DNA of 64,000 nt from Xylona heveae TC161 (taxonomy: Eukaryota; Ascomycota; Xylonomycetes; Xylonales; Xylonaceae). Shown here piece after piece: positions 36,568 to 48,700 of this stretch (the first letter of the stretch is position 1; every line of letters starts with the position of its first letter). Position numbers and translations under genes: made by a program. The stretch is from assembly GCF_001619985.1 (NCBI RefSeq), contig NW_017264198.1, positions 1,240,001 to 1,304,000 of the forward strand. The letters are read 5' to 3'. The notes under the pieces were generated by a model, which saw only the letters and a list, made by a program, of their open reading frames with translations, did not search any database and was not told where the DNA came from.

Positions 36568-37970
36568 ATGACCGTGAAATCCAACTGTCATGATACTCTG
36601 GAACAGCCCCAAGCATACAAGCGGAGAAGAACACGTTCTCCCCCTACCGATCAACCTGAAGCTGGAATAATGGCAGACAATGCAACAGCTGATGAAGATG
36701 CACAGACACAACGCAAACTAAAAGAGCTCAACGAATCTACAATCAGTGACCTGGAAAAAATTGTAAACGATGATCCGACCGTAGATCTCTGGCTGTCCCT
36801 ACGAGAAGCAAGCCGAAAATACAAAACCGAGCGTGCCAACATAGTGGAACCACCTGCACCCATTGATGCGGTGCCCGACGGTAAGTCAACGACTCTTTCC
36901 TCAAAAAGAGCGAAACTGAAATATTGACTTAGATCGATTATTTTTTAGAAACAGCTTCTTCAGAAGTGGAAAAAAATCGCCACATCGCCCTTCCAAAACA
37001 CATTTATCCTCCCGAGGAGGGCGACGTTTCCATTCTGTGGCCTCTGGCAACTAGCCTCGCCGAGCTACTTCAAATTTCTTCCGCATCTGCAGACACGACA
37101 AAGGAAGAAAGAAGGGCCAAATCAAAGGAAGAAACTTCCCAACGTGGTGAGGACAAACAGATCACCATTTCACGTGCTGCGCTCTCAGATCTTCTGAAAC
37201 GCGGCGAAGTACTTTCTCAGGTGCTTCAACGGGCCGTTGTTCGGATCGCACCAGACATTGTGGTCAAGGTTTGCCGCGGCACCGATGTCACTGAGGCGGC
37301 GAACCTCGCACACATTCATGCTTGTACTTCGCAAACGGATAAGATAATATCGGTTCCTGAAACTCTGGGAATGATTCAAATCGGGAAACGGTCGTATCTG
37401 TTCACTACGTTTGTTCCTGGCGTACCTCTCGATCGCGTCTGGGCAAATCTGACATTGGCCAAAAAGGAGCATATCCAGCAACAGCTCAACTCCTTTTTTC
37501 TTGAGCTCAGATCTCTTCCACTTCCTTCAAAAGACGGTTTTCTGGGAAGCGGAGATGATCCATCCTCGTTTCATTGTCAAGATAGGCGACGCTGGCTGCG
37601 GACAAGCGCTGGTCCTATAGTCAATGAAGCCCAATTCAACGACTTTCTTTTGACCGAGGCTCACGCTCATCCGACACTCGTGGAGCTTATACGTTCGTGT
37701 CTTCCCGAGAATCATCTGATTGTGATGACGCATGGGGATTTGCATCCAAGAAACCTCATTGTGAATAATGAAGAGGATGTAAGAATATCTGGCATAATTG
37801 ATTGGGAGTCTGGCGGCGGATATCCGGAATACTGGGAATACGTAAAGGCTTTTCACATGGCGTTGTTAAGTAAAGATAAAGATTGGCATCTATTTCTTCC
37901 AGAGACCGGCATTGGTACGTTCAAGGAGGAATATGTAAGAGACCGCTCCATTGACAGGGCGGTGAATTGA
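36568..37970 (+). CDS. APH-fold aminoglycoside-phosphotransferase-like kinase, intact
   Basis: Exons 36568-36880 and 36949-37970 give 444 aa. The N-terminal ~130 residues are charged with no clear domain. The kinase fold follows: RAVVRIAPDIVVKVCRG with a candidate ATP-binding lysine, YLFTTFVPGVPLDRVW as hinge, HGDLHPRNLIV (~364) as the complete catalytic loop, and IIDWESGGGYPEYWEY (~387) with the metal-binding Asp. Fungal genomes hold many such genes, and substrates are mostly unknown. The fold is shared with choline kinases and antibiotic kinases. Here the catalytic residues are all present, unlike the decayed relative at 1045-2956. An internal start at the ATG of MADNATAD (36670) is possible and would shorten the protein by 34 residues. 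Confidence 0.85.
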
Positions 37971-38347
37971 ATATAACATAATGATTGGGCTCCCTTATTT
38001 TGGCGTCACAGTTGTCAAAACAAATTGGTACCTGGTCTGTCCATTCTCTTGGTTCCTGAAACTTGTCACGCCCAATGCTGACATCGTTGCTTAAGGTGAA
38101 TATTGCGAGAGAAAGTCTTTCATTCTTATCTCTAAGATCTTAGACATCACAAGCTTTCCTGCATTTCTCGTTCGTCTGCTATGGGAGCATGAGCCAGCTA
38201 CGGAGACCTCCGTCACTGGACCCGGCTCTAAACATTTGTTTCCGAATTTATCTCTCTCCTTATCATCTCGAGTCATCCAGATAATCCTGAATCCGAATCT
38301 CATATGCTCCACTTTCCTGCGTGACATCTTTTACTCCCGCAGCACTT
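37971..38347. other. Convergent intergenic region
   Basis: 377 bp between convergent stop codons. A 78-codon minus-strand frame (38091-38327) has no family resemblance that I can see and lies where two 3' ends meet, so I do not call it. Confidence 0.45.
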
Positions 38348-38737
38348 CTAAACGCTAAGCTTCTTCTGATATTTTGACCGGATATAATTCATGCCCGCCG
38401 CGTTTTCTTCCAGGTAGCCTTCCCTTTTGAGGGAAGCAATGGCCTCCATAACCCAATTCTGGCAATTCCACCCTTTCCTGTTACCCATTGGCACATACTT
38501 GAGCAAGTCAGGCACGTCCGGCCATACATCGGCTTCTATGCGCCCAATCTTTGGAATCTCGGAGAGACTATCAGACAAGAGCATTCGAACGGCCCGGCTA
38601 TTGTATTTAAATTCCCCACCCGTGCTGCCCAGCGCTTCGAAGACCATTTCATTTCCGTAATCATCCATCGTATAAAGGGACCAGTGTGGTACGTCGTCCG
38701 GGGAGCTTTCATATATTGCGACGTGTAACTCGGCCAT
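38348..38737 (-). CDS. Small uncharacterised protein with WNCQNWV motif
   Basis: A single-exon gene of 129 aa starting MAELHVAIYESS at an ATG with a good context (CAACAATGG). The composition is clearly protein-like, and I see HWSLYTMDDYGNEMVFEALG near the start and RKGWNCQNWVMEAIASL in the second half, followed by a short Lys-rich tail. There is no signal peptide or membrane span. I recall small fungal proteins with this tryptophan/cysteine motif but no function, so I name none. It is convergent with the APH-like gene. Confidence 0.7.
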   Translation of the reverse strand: MAELHVAIYESSPDDVPHWSLYTMDDYGNEMVFEALGSTGGEFKYNSRAVRMLLSDSLSEIPKIGRIEADVWPDVPDLLKYVPMGNRKGWNCQNWVMEAIASLKREGYLEENAAGMNYIRSKYQKKLSV

Positions 38738-40071
38738 TGTTGGCAAATGAATGTATTAGATGGAAATCGAAGTGAGCCGCGAGCTACAAATGAAGGAAAG
38801 GTCACTATCAAGTAAGATTCAATCTGTAAGTTTCTGTTCTTCTCGACTAACTTGTAACGTAGATCAGTTTGCAGAATAAAACATGGAATGCCGTGAAAAG
38901 AAATATGGGACTCCAAGGCCCTTTTTATCTCAAATATTATAACTTCATATCATAGATGGCATTACGATGACAATGAGGCAATTGCAAATATAGCAATCTA
39001 CAAACACTCTGCTCACTAGGTAGCTACCAATAAGCGCCTGAACATGTTTCTACCCAGCGGTTTGAAGATTGAAAGGGCCAAACCAAGATGGCTAGCAAAT
39101 TGCAACCAATCGGCCAAAATTTTTTATTTAGATTTACAACATCTAAAACGGCAAGACTATTTTGTAAAAGTACGATTGGGTGCAGAAAGACAACATTGTG
39201 CTTCCCAGCACATTGTAAGCGCTCATTTGAACCCGAGCGCTTGAGAAAGGAGAATCTAATTATATTCCATGTGACTCCATGTTTCTGGTAAGCGCTCTTT
39301 TCATCCGCAATTTTCCCAGCAGCAGATACTTTACAACGAAGCCACAACTTCCCAATGGAGTGTCGCCGGTTTGTCTTCGTTATCATTGGATTTCTGGAGG
39401 AGTTATCTGGTATTTTTTTGACGCCGGACATGGAATGTTTACAGGGTAGTTACAAGGTAGCAAACTAGCCTATAGTACAGTGGGGAATATAAACGACCGA
39501 ACGAGCAAATCAACGAATAATAAGAGTCAAAGGAGCTTTGCCTACTTCAAGCGCAACGCGGCTAACAGCTGCTTTGATAGCGCTAACAAGCTTGACAAAG
39601 TATAGCAAGGAAATAATTGCATGTAAATGCCAGGACGCGTGGAGCAAGAGAGCAATAAACAGGGACTAGAAAACATAATAAAATCTTCCCGTTCACAACG
39701 CAACCAACATGTCAGTTCAACTAACAGCCACTTTATCGACTGGCTGAATGATTATTAGAAATATTTTAAAAAGCCCTTTACCCCTTCACTGAAATCTTCA
39801 TTTCGGTTTTAGTTAATCTTGATATCAATATCTTCCCCGCTATGAATAGACCTGTATTTCCTAAACATATAGAAATTAAACAAAGGGGTAGAGATAATCA
39901 TTCTGTCCGCCAAATCCAGACGCCCATATCCCGATTTACCCGTTCTATGAATACCAATTCCCATTGGATATATGCAGAAGTGACATGGTTATAGATAATT
40001 TCTAGGTGGGCAGTAATCATCAAAAACAGCCAGGGACCTGGACCTGGATCAAGCGCGATCATATATATTCA
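38738..40071. other. Intergenic, no gene seen
   Basis: AT-rich DNA between two minus-strand genes. Short frames on both strands around 39024-39431 overlap each other and lack family features. No RNA gene or element ends are visible. Confidence 0.5.
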
Positions 40072-41940
40072 CTAATTGCCTTTTCTTCGCTCCAGGACTT
40101 TCATCACATCCGCGGCATTGTTTACATCCCCCTTCTTCTTCTTTGGGCCGCGCTTGCGTTTTTGCTTCCCGCCTCTTGCACCGGCTCCATCACCGTCATC
40201 CTCGTCGTCTCCGCCGCCAAGTCCAGTCCAAGCGGATAATTTGACTTTAGACTCATCCATGTCTTCTTCATCATCCATGCGGCTGCTGCCGAACCCGAGA
40301 TCCATGTCCTCTGCGTCACGATCATGGGCAGCTTGTTCAAGCAGTCGCTGTCGGCGGCGGGCGGCCTCTCTTTCTTTGGCTCTGGTTTCGGCGTCTTGGC
40401 CTTCTTCGTCGTCATCGTAGCCTCCAATAGGTGCAATAGACGAAGCCTTTTTGAGAGCCGCGAGGATAGCAGGATCTTTGAGGGGATTTCTAGACTGTGA
40501 CTCCTCGTCGTGTCCATCTGTGGAGGCAGTGGGTTTGGAGGATGAGCTGGCAAAGTAATCGATTTTCTTTGTTGCGGGCTGTTCGTTTGTAGGAGCCTTG
40601 GATGATATATCTGGTGATTTGGAAGGTTCTTGTTCGCTAGGCGACGAAGAAGGAGATAATGTAGGTTTGCGTTCCTGTTCTTTTGCAGTAGTCTCTTCTC
40701 CTTCTTCTTCCGACGAGGATGAGTCTTCGTCTCCGAGATCCGCAAGAGGATCGTAGTCTACACCTGCGTCTTCAAAAATATCTCCGTCATCGTCATCGTC
40801 TTCTCCAGTCGTAGGTACAGCGCCGGGTATATGCGAGACGTCCATGCCAAGTGGTTGCGCGTCTTTATCTGGCATTAAAAGACCATTACTATTGTATTGC
40901 GCTTCATCGTCGCGTGCAGCTTTGGAAAAGTGCCTATTGCGCGAATCGTCTTCCTTGACACGTCTGACTTTCCGTTTCACATTTCCGTCCTCGTCGACTG
41001 TAATAAGTACTTCTCTGCCCTTTTCGTCGCGCTCGATTCGCGACGTGTTTGGCTGGTTTCGCTGCTCGCCGACTTTACGAAATTTGGGGCCCAAAGACGG
41101 CTGTGCAGCTTGTTCCTTTGCAGCCTGCCTCGCTGCTTTGAGCTCGGCCAGGATTTGATCTCGTGTGCGCTTTCTTCCTGCAACGGTTGGGCCACCGGGG
41201 GGTGGCGGTGGCGCCATTTCGCCCTTTTTCTCTGTCTTTTGTTTAATCACAGGCGCAACCTCTTGCTCTTCGAACTTTTCGAATTCATCTTCGAGGTTTG
41301 CGGCTTCTTGCTCCTTCTCCTGCCGCTCGGCTTCGGCGCGCTCTTCGGCTGTACGCTTGTCGTTCAACACGTCTTCACCACGACGTATCCGCTCAAGAAG
41401 CTTAAAGTCGAGTCCTTTGATTAAATGTGTGGATTGAATGTCGCCGCCTACAAGCTTATCCCGGAGACGTTCGAAAGTGTCCTGGTCGATTTGTCCGAGT
41501 TTCATCGATTCCTCGAGCGCCTGAATCCGCGCAGCCTTGTCTTCTACATCATTTCTCTCTGACGCCTCGCGGTCGAGTGTCCGGTCGCGGTATCCAGTTG
41601 GAAGTTTTGTGCCTTTAGGCGCGGCAGACGATTTGAATTTCTTTAGAGGCTGGCTTTCCCGGTTCCGCTCGGCGAGTTGGCGCGCAAAGTCGACGCCAGT
41701 AGAGCCCCCTACGGAGCGGCTAATAGGACAAGTTAGTTATGCTTGGCAACGCACTCGGAGAGAACAGTGTCAGGGACTGGGTCAGAGTCGACTTACGGAG
41801 TCATAGGAATGCTCGAGCGCATTCGAGACCCGAGAGTTGCGGAGCGCGGAGTGGCCGCTACGGGTGTTTTGCCGCCATCTTTTTGTTGCTGCGTGCTCGG
41901 GTTCTTGAGCACGAGCCTGCGGAACTGTTGATTATCCATT
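40072..41940 (-). CDS. RED-like protein N-terminal domain protein (splicing-associated)
   Basis: Exons 41940-41807 and 41719-40072 give 593 aa. It starts MDNQQFRRLVLKNPS and continues through GSRMRSSIPMTPRSVGG across the splice. A conserved block then reads DFARQLAERN, APKGTKLPTGYRDR and ESTHLIKGLDFKLLERIRR-like (here QSTHLIKGLDFKLLERIRRG), as in fungal RED/IK N-terminal domain proteins. The rest is highly charged: Glu/Lys coiled-coil (~105-145), a Pro run PPPPPGGP, acidic Ser/Glu tracts and a basic KKKKG near the end, all suggesting a disordered nuclear protein. RED with SMU1 belongs to the precatalytic spliceosome in animals and fission yeast. The role here is inferred from that similarity. 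Unusually direct frame preservation across the single 87 nt intron supports the model. Confidence 0.85.
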
Positions 41941-42621
41941 GTAGGCGAAAATACTTGAAGCCGTTATGCTTCCAACCGGAAGAGTTGCGTTCAACTTACG
42001 TTATTATTGTCGTGGAAGACGAGAGACATACGTCCGCATGGCCCGTGCGCTTCACTTCAAGATCTGATAAGATGCGATAACCTTGATCCTTCCCCGGAAT
42101 TGACTTCAACTCTTGGTGAAGCTACGAGTATGCATTCTCTCATTCAGCATAAACAGCAAGTTACTCATGCTCTTCACTGGCATTATTGATACAGTTATTT
42201 ACTATCAAAAATGAATTACAAGAAAACAAATTTATTGAAATTTCACTTATTCATCTCTTTTTTCTAGTGTGAATCCACTCTGAATTTTTCTATAAAAGCT
42301 CGCTTTTCTCGTGGGTAGTTCGTCAACAAGTCTATCATCTTGCTCAATCAATATCTTTTATAAATCATATGCTCTGAAAGTTCTCTTTTATCTTTACTTT
42401 TGGGGCCCAGATTCTTCTAGGACCTCTTATGTTCCGCTGAATCACGTCATTCATGTCTATTTTCTAATGGAGCTTGTAGTAGCATACAATCAATCCCAAT
42501 AACGTACAGAATACAGATATCGAACGCCGAACATCAGCTAGGTTTCGAGGGTGATGTTTTTTCTTTTATATCAGCGGTTTCTGTCGCTCATTCGCAATCC
42601 AAAGCAAAGAGAAAAGTCTAG

Positions 42622-42984
42622 ATGAGAATGGCCTATATGCAGCGCTGCAGCGATTTCAGCAGCCACCTCAAAATCATATTACTTTTGCACATTGTTTCTT
42701 TCTTTAGGAGATTCGAGAGCACTCAGGATACTTTCTGGACTGACGTAACGGACTACTATGACACCGACGATGATCATAGCTTCAAGATTGCGCAAGCCAA
42801 AGTCCGTTCGGAAAAGCTCTATAGAGATCCTCTACGAGCGGACATTCAGGGATTAACTAGACGTCAGACCATCCAGCGTACGGTAAACTTTGCAGACGCC
42901 ATGGTAGACGTAACCGACAGCCTTCAAGATGACCTTGCTGCTTTTGCAAAAGGTGAAATTTCCTTTCGAGCAAGCGTTTTCTGA
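42622..42984 (+). CDS. Unassigned open frame, possible gene or gene relic
   Basis: A 120-codon ATG frame whose second half is convincingly protein-like (WTDVTDYYDTDDDHSFKIAQ, LYRDPLRADIQGLTRRQTIQ, VNFADAMVDVTDSLQDD). A possible acceptor TTCTTTAG just before GAGATTCGAG (about 42712) suggests the real exon may start there. The same frame stays open after the TGA to 43206 (starting HGFLARETVSMSYL), and a GTGAAA donor near 42952 is also possible, so the 3' structure is unclear. I recognise no family. It may be a small lineage-specific gene, a decayed gene or chance. Confidence 0.3.
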   Translation: MRMAYMQRCSDFSSHLKIILLLHIVSFFRRFESTQDTFWTDVTDYYDTDDDHSFKIAQAKVRSEKLYRDPLRADIQGLTRRQTIQRTVNFADAMVDVTDSLQDDLAAFAKGEISFRASVF

Positions 42985-43868
42985 CATGGCTTTCTTGCTC
43001 GTGAAACTGTTTCGATGTCCTATTTAACTGCTGCTGCGGGCATTCATGTTCTATTTCGCAGTATCTTACCTGCAGCCTTTATGGATCTGCGCTATTACAA
43101 GAGCAAGCTTGCCTCAAGTGTCAACAGGGCATTTTCCAGTACTCTTTCAGAAGCTCCTAGTTTGACGGGTCGTCGTATCACACTCTCATTACTTGGCGCG
43201 GAATGAGACCAACTCCCATCCAGATCATTAGGGAAAACCTCAAAATTTGCTACTCTGACTGCTAATATTAAAGCGCTTTGCTTGCTTCTGAGAGCATAAT
43301 GCACTTGGTAGACCAAGAGGCAAAGCCTACCATGACAAGTAGCCATGGAAAAGCCAGCGAAGGAAAAGCCCCTGGCGAAAAGACCAAATAGAAAACGCAT
43401 TTATCTCTTCTGATATCGTGCGAGCATCCGAACTTTCTCCTGTCTCTACTGGTCATTAATTGATCAGAAGTGGACCCACGCAGTTTCCCACGTACCACAC
43501 AATCGCCAAAGAAATCAGACAGGACGGGGAAGGTGACAACGCAATTGGTACGACAAGTCGCCATGTGGTTAGACGATGCATGGGCGAGAGAGAATAACAA
43601 CGCCAGATCATCAAGCCATAGAACGCCCCGCGAGCGAAGCCGACCACACATCAAGATCAAGGCAACATCCAGACTGATAGTAATTATTAGCCCTACAAAG
43701 CCGATGAACTCGAGCCTGTTGATGCAACACTATCAAGCATCAATTGCATCTCCCTATTAGAGAAAGTCTTTCCTAGAATGAAATCAAGCCACGAGACTCG
43801 GTTGCGATGAAACATGCAATAGCTGATCTTGCACAGCTATACGTGCACGGTTCTGCTCTACACTAAAT

Positions 43869-43886
43869 TTAGGGTTAGAGTTAGGG
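43869..43886 (+). repeat. Interstitial telomere-like motif
   Basis: The stretch ttagggttagagttaggg is three telomere-type hexamers, two exact TTAGGG and a middle TTAGAG. Fungal telomeres use TTAGGG. It is short enough to be chance, though it sits in the repeat-bearing island. Confidence 0.45.
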
Positions 43887-44138
43887 ATATTATCCCTTGG
43901 CTGATGAACTTGAGCAGTGTATACGTCTACCTACAATGAGTCAAGGTGCTACTATGGGTTGTTCTATTGAGAGACTTACTAAGTTACTATAGAAATCTGC
44001 ACTGTCAACACGTGTATTAGAGAATCCAGCAAGCAAGTTGATACAAGTTTTAAATGGACTCAATTTGACATTCCAAACATTGCTACTATCATACTAGTTA
44101 AGACCAAAAAACCAAAAATATACTAGAAAAATACAAAC

Positions 44139-44274
44139 TGTTACGCATAGTATGTTAGTAGGTTAGGCGACGACCACGACCACGATATAGAGTCGTCATC
44201 GTGGACTACGTTACTACGTAGCAATCAAGCTTCTTTACACCCACTTACTTTGTTTCTCGTCGTAGGCCATAACA
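44139..44274 (+). mobile_element. Possible fossil Ty1/copia-type LTR
   Basis: 136 bp beginning TGTTACGC and ending GCCATAACA, so it has the TG...CA ends and 5 bp TGTTA/TAACA inverted termini of an LTR. Inside are repeated CGACCACGA/TCGTCATCGTGG motifs of the kind seen in short fungal copia LTRs. The following bases (44275-44287, tttatatcaagag) loosely resemble a primer-binding site. No matching target-site duplication is visible, and no protein domains flank it. It looks like an old, broken remnant. Confidence 0.4.
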
Positions 44275-44420
44275 TTTATATCAAGAGAAAAACAAAATAT
44301 ATGCTAGGTGTAGCTTGGCTGCTTGGGGAAAGAAGTTTATAGGATTCTTAAAGACAGGTCATTATTAGCCTAGGGCCTAGGCATTTTGTAGTAGCAATAA
44401 CCATTAATTAGAATAAATTC

Positions 44421-44530
44421 TTTTGGTCAAAATGTTTGCAGACCCTGAAAAGCATTGTCCAGAGTCCAGACCAACCCAAGTTAAGTTGGTCTGGACTCTA
44501 GTCTTTTGCAAGAAAGATCAAAGACCAAAA
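44421..44530. repeat. 110 bp imperfect palindrome (foldback, MITE-like)
   Basis: The ends are TTTTGGTC (44421-44428) and GACCAAAA (44523-44530), an 8 bp perfect inverted repeat. The core is a 15 bp perfect stem, agagtccagaccaac (44461-44475) against gttggtctggactct (44485-44499), with a 9 nt loop. Between core and ends pairing is partial (TGCAGAC/GTCTTTTGCA). No clear target duplication is seen. It could be a miniature DNA element, or a hairpin left by one. Confidence 0.55.
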
Positions 44531-45767
44531 ACCACTGACCACCGGTTGCTACCACGCCCAGGCCGCCAGGAGACACTCTTGACCATAAGACAATAATAAC
44601 ATAATTAGATGATGCTACTAAAATGAGAAGATAATACCATTATAGGATAATAGTAGCATTTAAAAATAACTAGGTGAGTCCGTGACCTAAAAGTAAAACG
44701 GCGAACCACAAGATAAAGTCCAATCAGAAGAGGACAAAAATAAATCATCAGAAAAAGCTTCCGTCCACGATCACATCATTGAGCAAATGGGCTACGTCAC
44801 CGCATACAAATGATACCGGTAAAAGGCTGCATTGAAAACAAATAAAATGTAGATAAATAAACAAATAGATAGTGGGATAAATAAAAATAAATATCAACAG
44901 AAAGGGAAAAAAAAAAAAAATAAAACATAAGAACAAAAAGGAACCCGCAACCCGCAACCTGCATCCTGTTATGACGCACAGCGGCACAGCCTTGCTTGCT
45001 CAATTTAGTCCTCACGCCCTTCACGCTCTTTACGATAGGTAATTCCCTTGACGATAGGACTTTCCACAATGCCATAATACCATTTTTGTTGATTTCGAAT
45101 CAAAGTCTCACAGGTCCAATGTCCAGACCGTCAACTTCTCCGTGGGGCTCGCCACTCTGATAGTCTCGCTGTAACAGACAGCTTGAACGTAAACTCTCGT
45201 CTTGTTGGAAAATTTCTCTTTTGCCAAAGAGAAGCGTACACCTCTAGCACGTGCACCTCATTTCTGGAAGACTGGAGTCAAATGATTTTCATACCGTAAC
45301 ACGCAAGATAAATATCTAAGCAATATCGTCGCAGCAAAATATGACCATAGTAAAACAGCAAAATGTGAACGTAGAAAAGGTTAATATAATGAAAGGTGCA
45401 CGTAGGAAAACAAGGAAGGAAAAAAAGGAGCAGAGTAGGAGCATATAAAAGGGGAGAAAAATGAAAAGATTGATGGAGGGATAAGTAAAATATAGTGAAC
45501 CCGGTCCCCAGCACTGCATGTAAACAGTAAGCATGTAAATAACGAAACCCTCTTTAAAAAAAAAAAAAAAAAAACCAATCACCACCCCTTAGAAAGCAGC
45601 TTCACACCGCAACACCATGCAATGCTGATACTGAAATAAAAGAAGTAGTTTGATGGAGAGGGCAAAGAAAGGTAAAGGGAGAGGAAAGCGAGAAAAGGTG
45701 GCAATCTGCAAGAATCTCGAAAGATTGTTTCAATCGAGAAATTGAATAAATGACAAGTCATCTAAAA

Positions 45768-48700
45768 CTATATAGTCTCCCATCCACCATTGTTGGTGTC
45801 GGCTTCGAGTTTTCGGGAAATGGTGGTTGGAATCTGGTGCAAGAGCCACACATTACGCATGAGAGCATCGTAGCGGCGCTGGTTCAGGAAAAGCTGCCGG
45901 TTGCGTCTGTACGGGTTTCTGTCAGCCACATTCCTCTTCTCAAGGAGTTGCATATTGGACATGAGGACAGAAGGGGGATATAAATGGAAAGGCAAGGCCT
46001 TACCTTAATCCGGGATCGACTTCGCCGTGCTTGTCAAGGTACGGCGCCATGCCCCAGCTGCCATTATGACCGTGGAGGTAAAGAACGGTACATTTACGAA
46101 TGTTGATGAAGATACCGACGTCTTTGCCGCACCTTTAAATATAGTTAGTACTTGCTCTACCATATACCGCCTACAGCAATAAAAGCTTACTTTTCAAGAT
46201 GTGTGTTGCAACCGCCATATCGGCCGTCCCGCAAGCAGCACAAGGCCTGACTGCAGAAAATGTCGCCACAGAAAAGACAGATGCTGGGGTCGACAATTTC
46301 CTTGCCAGTGGTCGGACACCGTCGCTTCATGGCCTCATCGGTCAGAGTGTCAAAGTGTTTCGGCAAACCAACGAGTTCAAGGATACCGGGGTGGCTCAAA
46401 GTGATCGCCGTCCGGGCATGATGGATTGGCCGTCTTCCTTCTCTGGCCCACGCCCAATGACGGATCCAGCCAGTTACAATAGCTCTGATGGTCACATTTG
46501 CTGGATCGTTCTTGGAAAAGAAAGAAAAGATTTCCTCCAATGTGGGAACGTTCAGAGCCTTGGTCAAACGATCCAGCTCCGGAACATCAAAATCGTCGTA
46601 CCCGTTATTATGGAAGTCGACGCCGTATCGCACGTACAGCAGGATAGCAGCCTTTCGGAGGAACGGCAGGGCGTAGTTCGCAACCAACGTGCGGAATATT
46701 TCAAGGTGCTCTTTTGAAAAGTCTTCCGCCTTGGGCGCCGGTTTGGGCTCCGTGTTTTCTGACCGTAATGTTGTGAGAGCCTCATCCGAGATGGCCCCAA
46801 TGCCATCGATAAAAGATCCAAAACTCTGCAGCTGCTCAAGTGAATATGTCTTGAGACTGTCGTCCGGAATCTTCTCATAGAGTGACTGGTGCCAAAGTAC
46901 ATTCGTGTCGCATAGATATGTGAATGTCACCTTGACGAGCTCGCAAATATAGCAGAGCCGGAGCAGATGATGAATATCCAGCTTCAGCGACGGTCCAATG
47001 CAGACGGAGCACTCAGCAAGGAAGACGAAAATGTCTTGACAGAAAAGAGGCTCCAGCTGCTTCAGCTCAAGCGTGAAAGCCTCAATGCCAAAGATCTGTG
47101 GATGACCAATGAAAAGTTGGTGAAGTTGTCTCCCGTGCAGTTCCCTGAACTCAGTAACCGTTCTGTTAGCACCAGAGTTACGGAGACCGCCCACTGCCAT
47201 GTACGAGGAGACCGTCTCAGAGAGAATGCGCAAATGTGTCAAGGCTGACTCAGGGATTCCAGGAATCAATGTGGTTCCCGGCTGCGCTTCCATTCCTCTT
47301 CGGCTGATCTCGACGGACGAAATTGAAAAGCCTAGACTTCGAGCAAGCGTATCGGTATGGGTGAGGTCTTCCAGTGAAAGAGCAGCAGCAGGCGGATAAG
47401 CATATCGTGTCGAGAGTTGGTTGACTTTCATCGTGTCCCTCAATCTCTTGTAGATTCCGACCAGCTCTGTAATGGCCCATTGCTCGCCCGGCGCCTGGCT
47501 GGGCGTTTGAATCTGTTGCGAAAGTGGACCCAGCGACTGCAAAGGCGTCAGAGCATCTTCAAGAGGGAAATTTCCAGGCATAGCTGGCCGGGTCGGCTGC
47601 GTTAACGAGGCAGCGCTCGTGGGGCCAGGTCTGACCAACTGATCGAGTCGAGACGCCAACGAAGGAACGACAGCTTCTGAGCCGTACTGTACAAAAGTCT
47701 CCTGATAACGGTGCTTTTCCTGCCCGTCACCCTCAGCTCCCTTTTCCAGGCGCGAAACGATCGGCCCAATTTGCGAGGTAATCCAGTCATCAAAAGACGC
47801 TTCGGTATGTAAGATGCCCGGGTAGACTTCTTCTTTGCCTCGCCATATTATGGGCAGGAATGCATTGCCCAGAGCTTTGCAGAGAGGGCATACAAATTCC
47901 TTGTGAGTCAGTCTCTCGGGATGATTGCGAGCAATCTGGTGTGCTTGTCTGCGAGTAGTAGCGCCATAGTAAAGTTCGAAGCAGGCAAAATGCATGATAT
48001 GCCCACATCCAGTGCTCACTGGACCACGTCGGACGTGGTTTGGGGGGAAGCCACGGCCCAGACGTTGCCGTTCCACCGCAATCTCGCTTCCGTCAGCAGT
48101 AAATTTACGGACCGTGTCTCTGTTCTTGCCAGCAACACCAAATGGCCGAATATCTTCAGCAGACCGATCTAGATTATCTGGAACATAAGCAGCTTCCGCG
48201 ACGAACTCAGGATCGGAAAAGTCCGTTTGCCTCAGAACATTGCTATCCATGAGTAACGCGAATGTTCCATACAGACGAGAGTCGTTGGTTTCCTCTTGAC
48301 AGAGAATGCAAGTACCGGTAGGATATTTCCAGACCTTCTTCTGCTCTTCAGGAGGTGTGTCCATCTCTTCTCCTTCGTCACTAAAGTCTTCGTCACCCCA
48401 GTCCAGAGCGCCATGAGCGTCCATGAAAGACTTTTGCTGCTGTTGAAATTGTGCCATGACTTTCGCTTGCCTCTCAAGGGCCTGCTTCTTCTTCAGCTCA
48501 ACATCTTCGGCACCAGCATTTGCTGGAGATTCGGTGCCTAATCTGTCCGCAGACACTTCCGATGCAGAGACCGTCGAAGAATACAACTTCGGCCGCTTGT
48601 GGTGGAGTTTGCGGAGGATCAGACGAATTCTGGGCGCGCAAGCCTTAAAGTCTTCATTCGAAAGCAGTTTCACCAACACAGAAACGATGGTTGGTGCTGA

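Larger units (their letters stand above)
41941..45767. other. Gene-poor region with repeat fossils
   Basis: 3.8 kb without a conserved gene. It holds one unassigned open frame (42622-42984), a telomere-like motif, an LTR-like fossil, a 110 bp foldback and, from about 44870 to 45720, strongly purine-rich + strand that is the 3' flank of minus-strand UBR1. The 43860-44700 part is AT-rich, as expected for an aged repeat-bearing island in a fungus. Confidence 0.6.
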
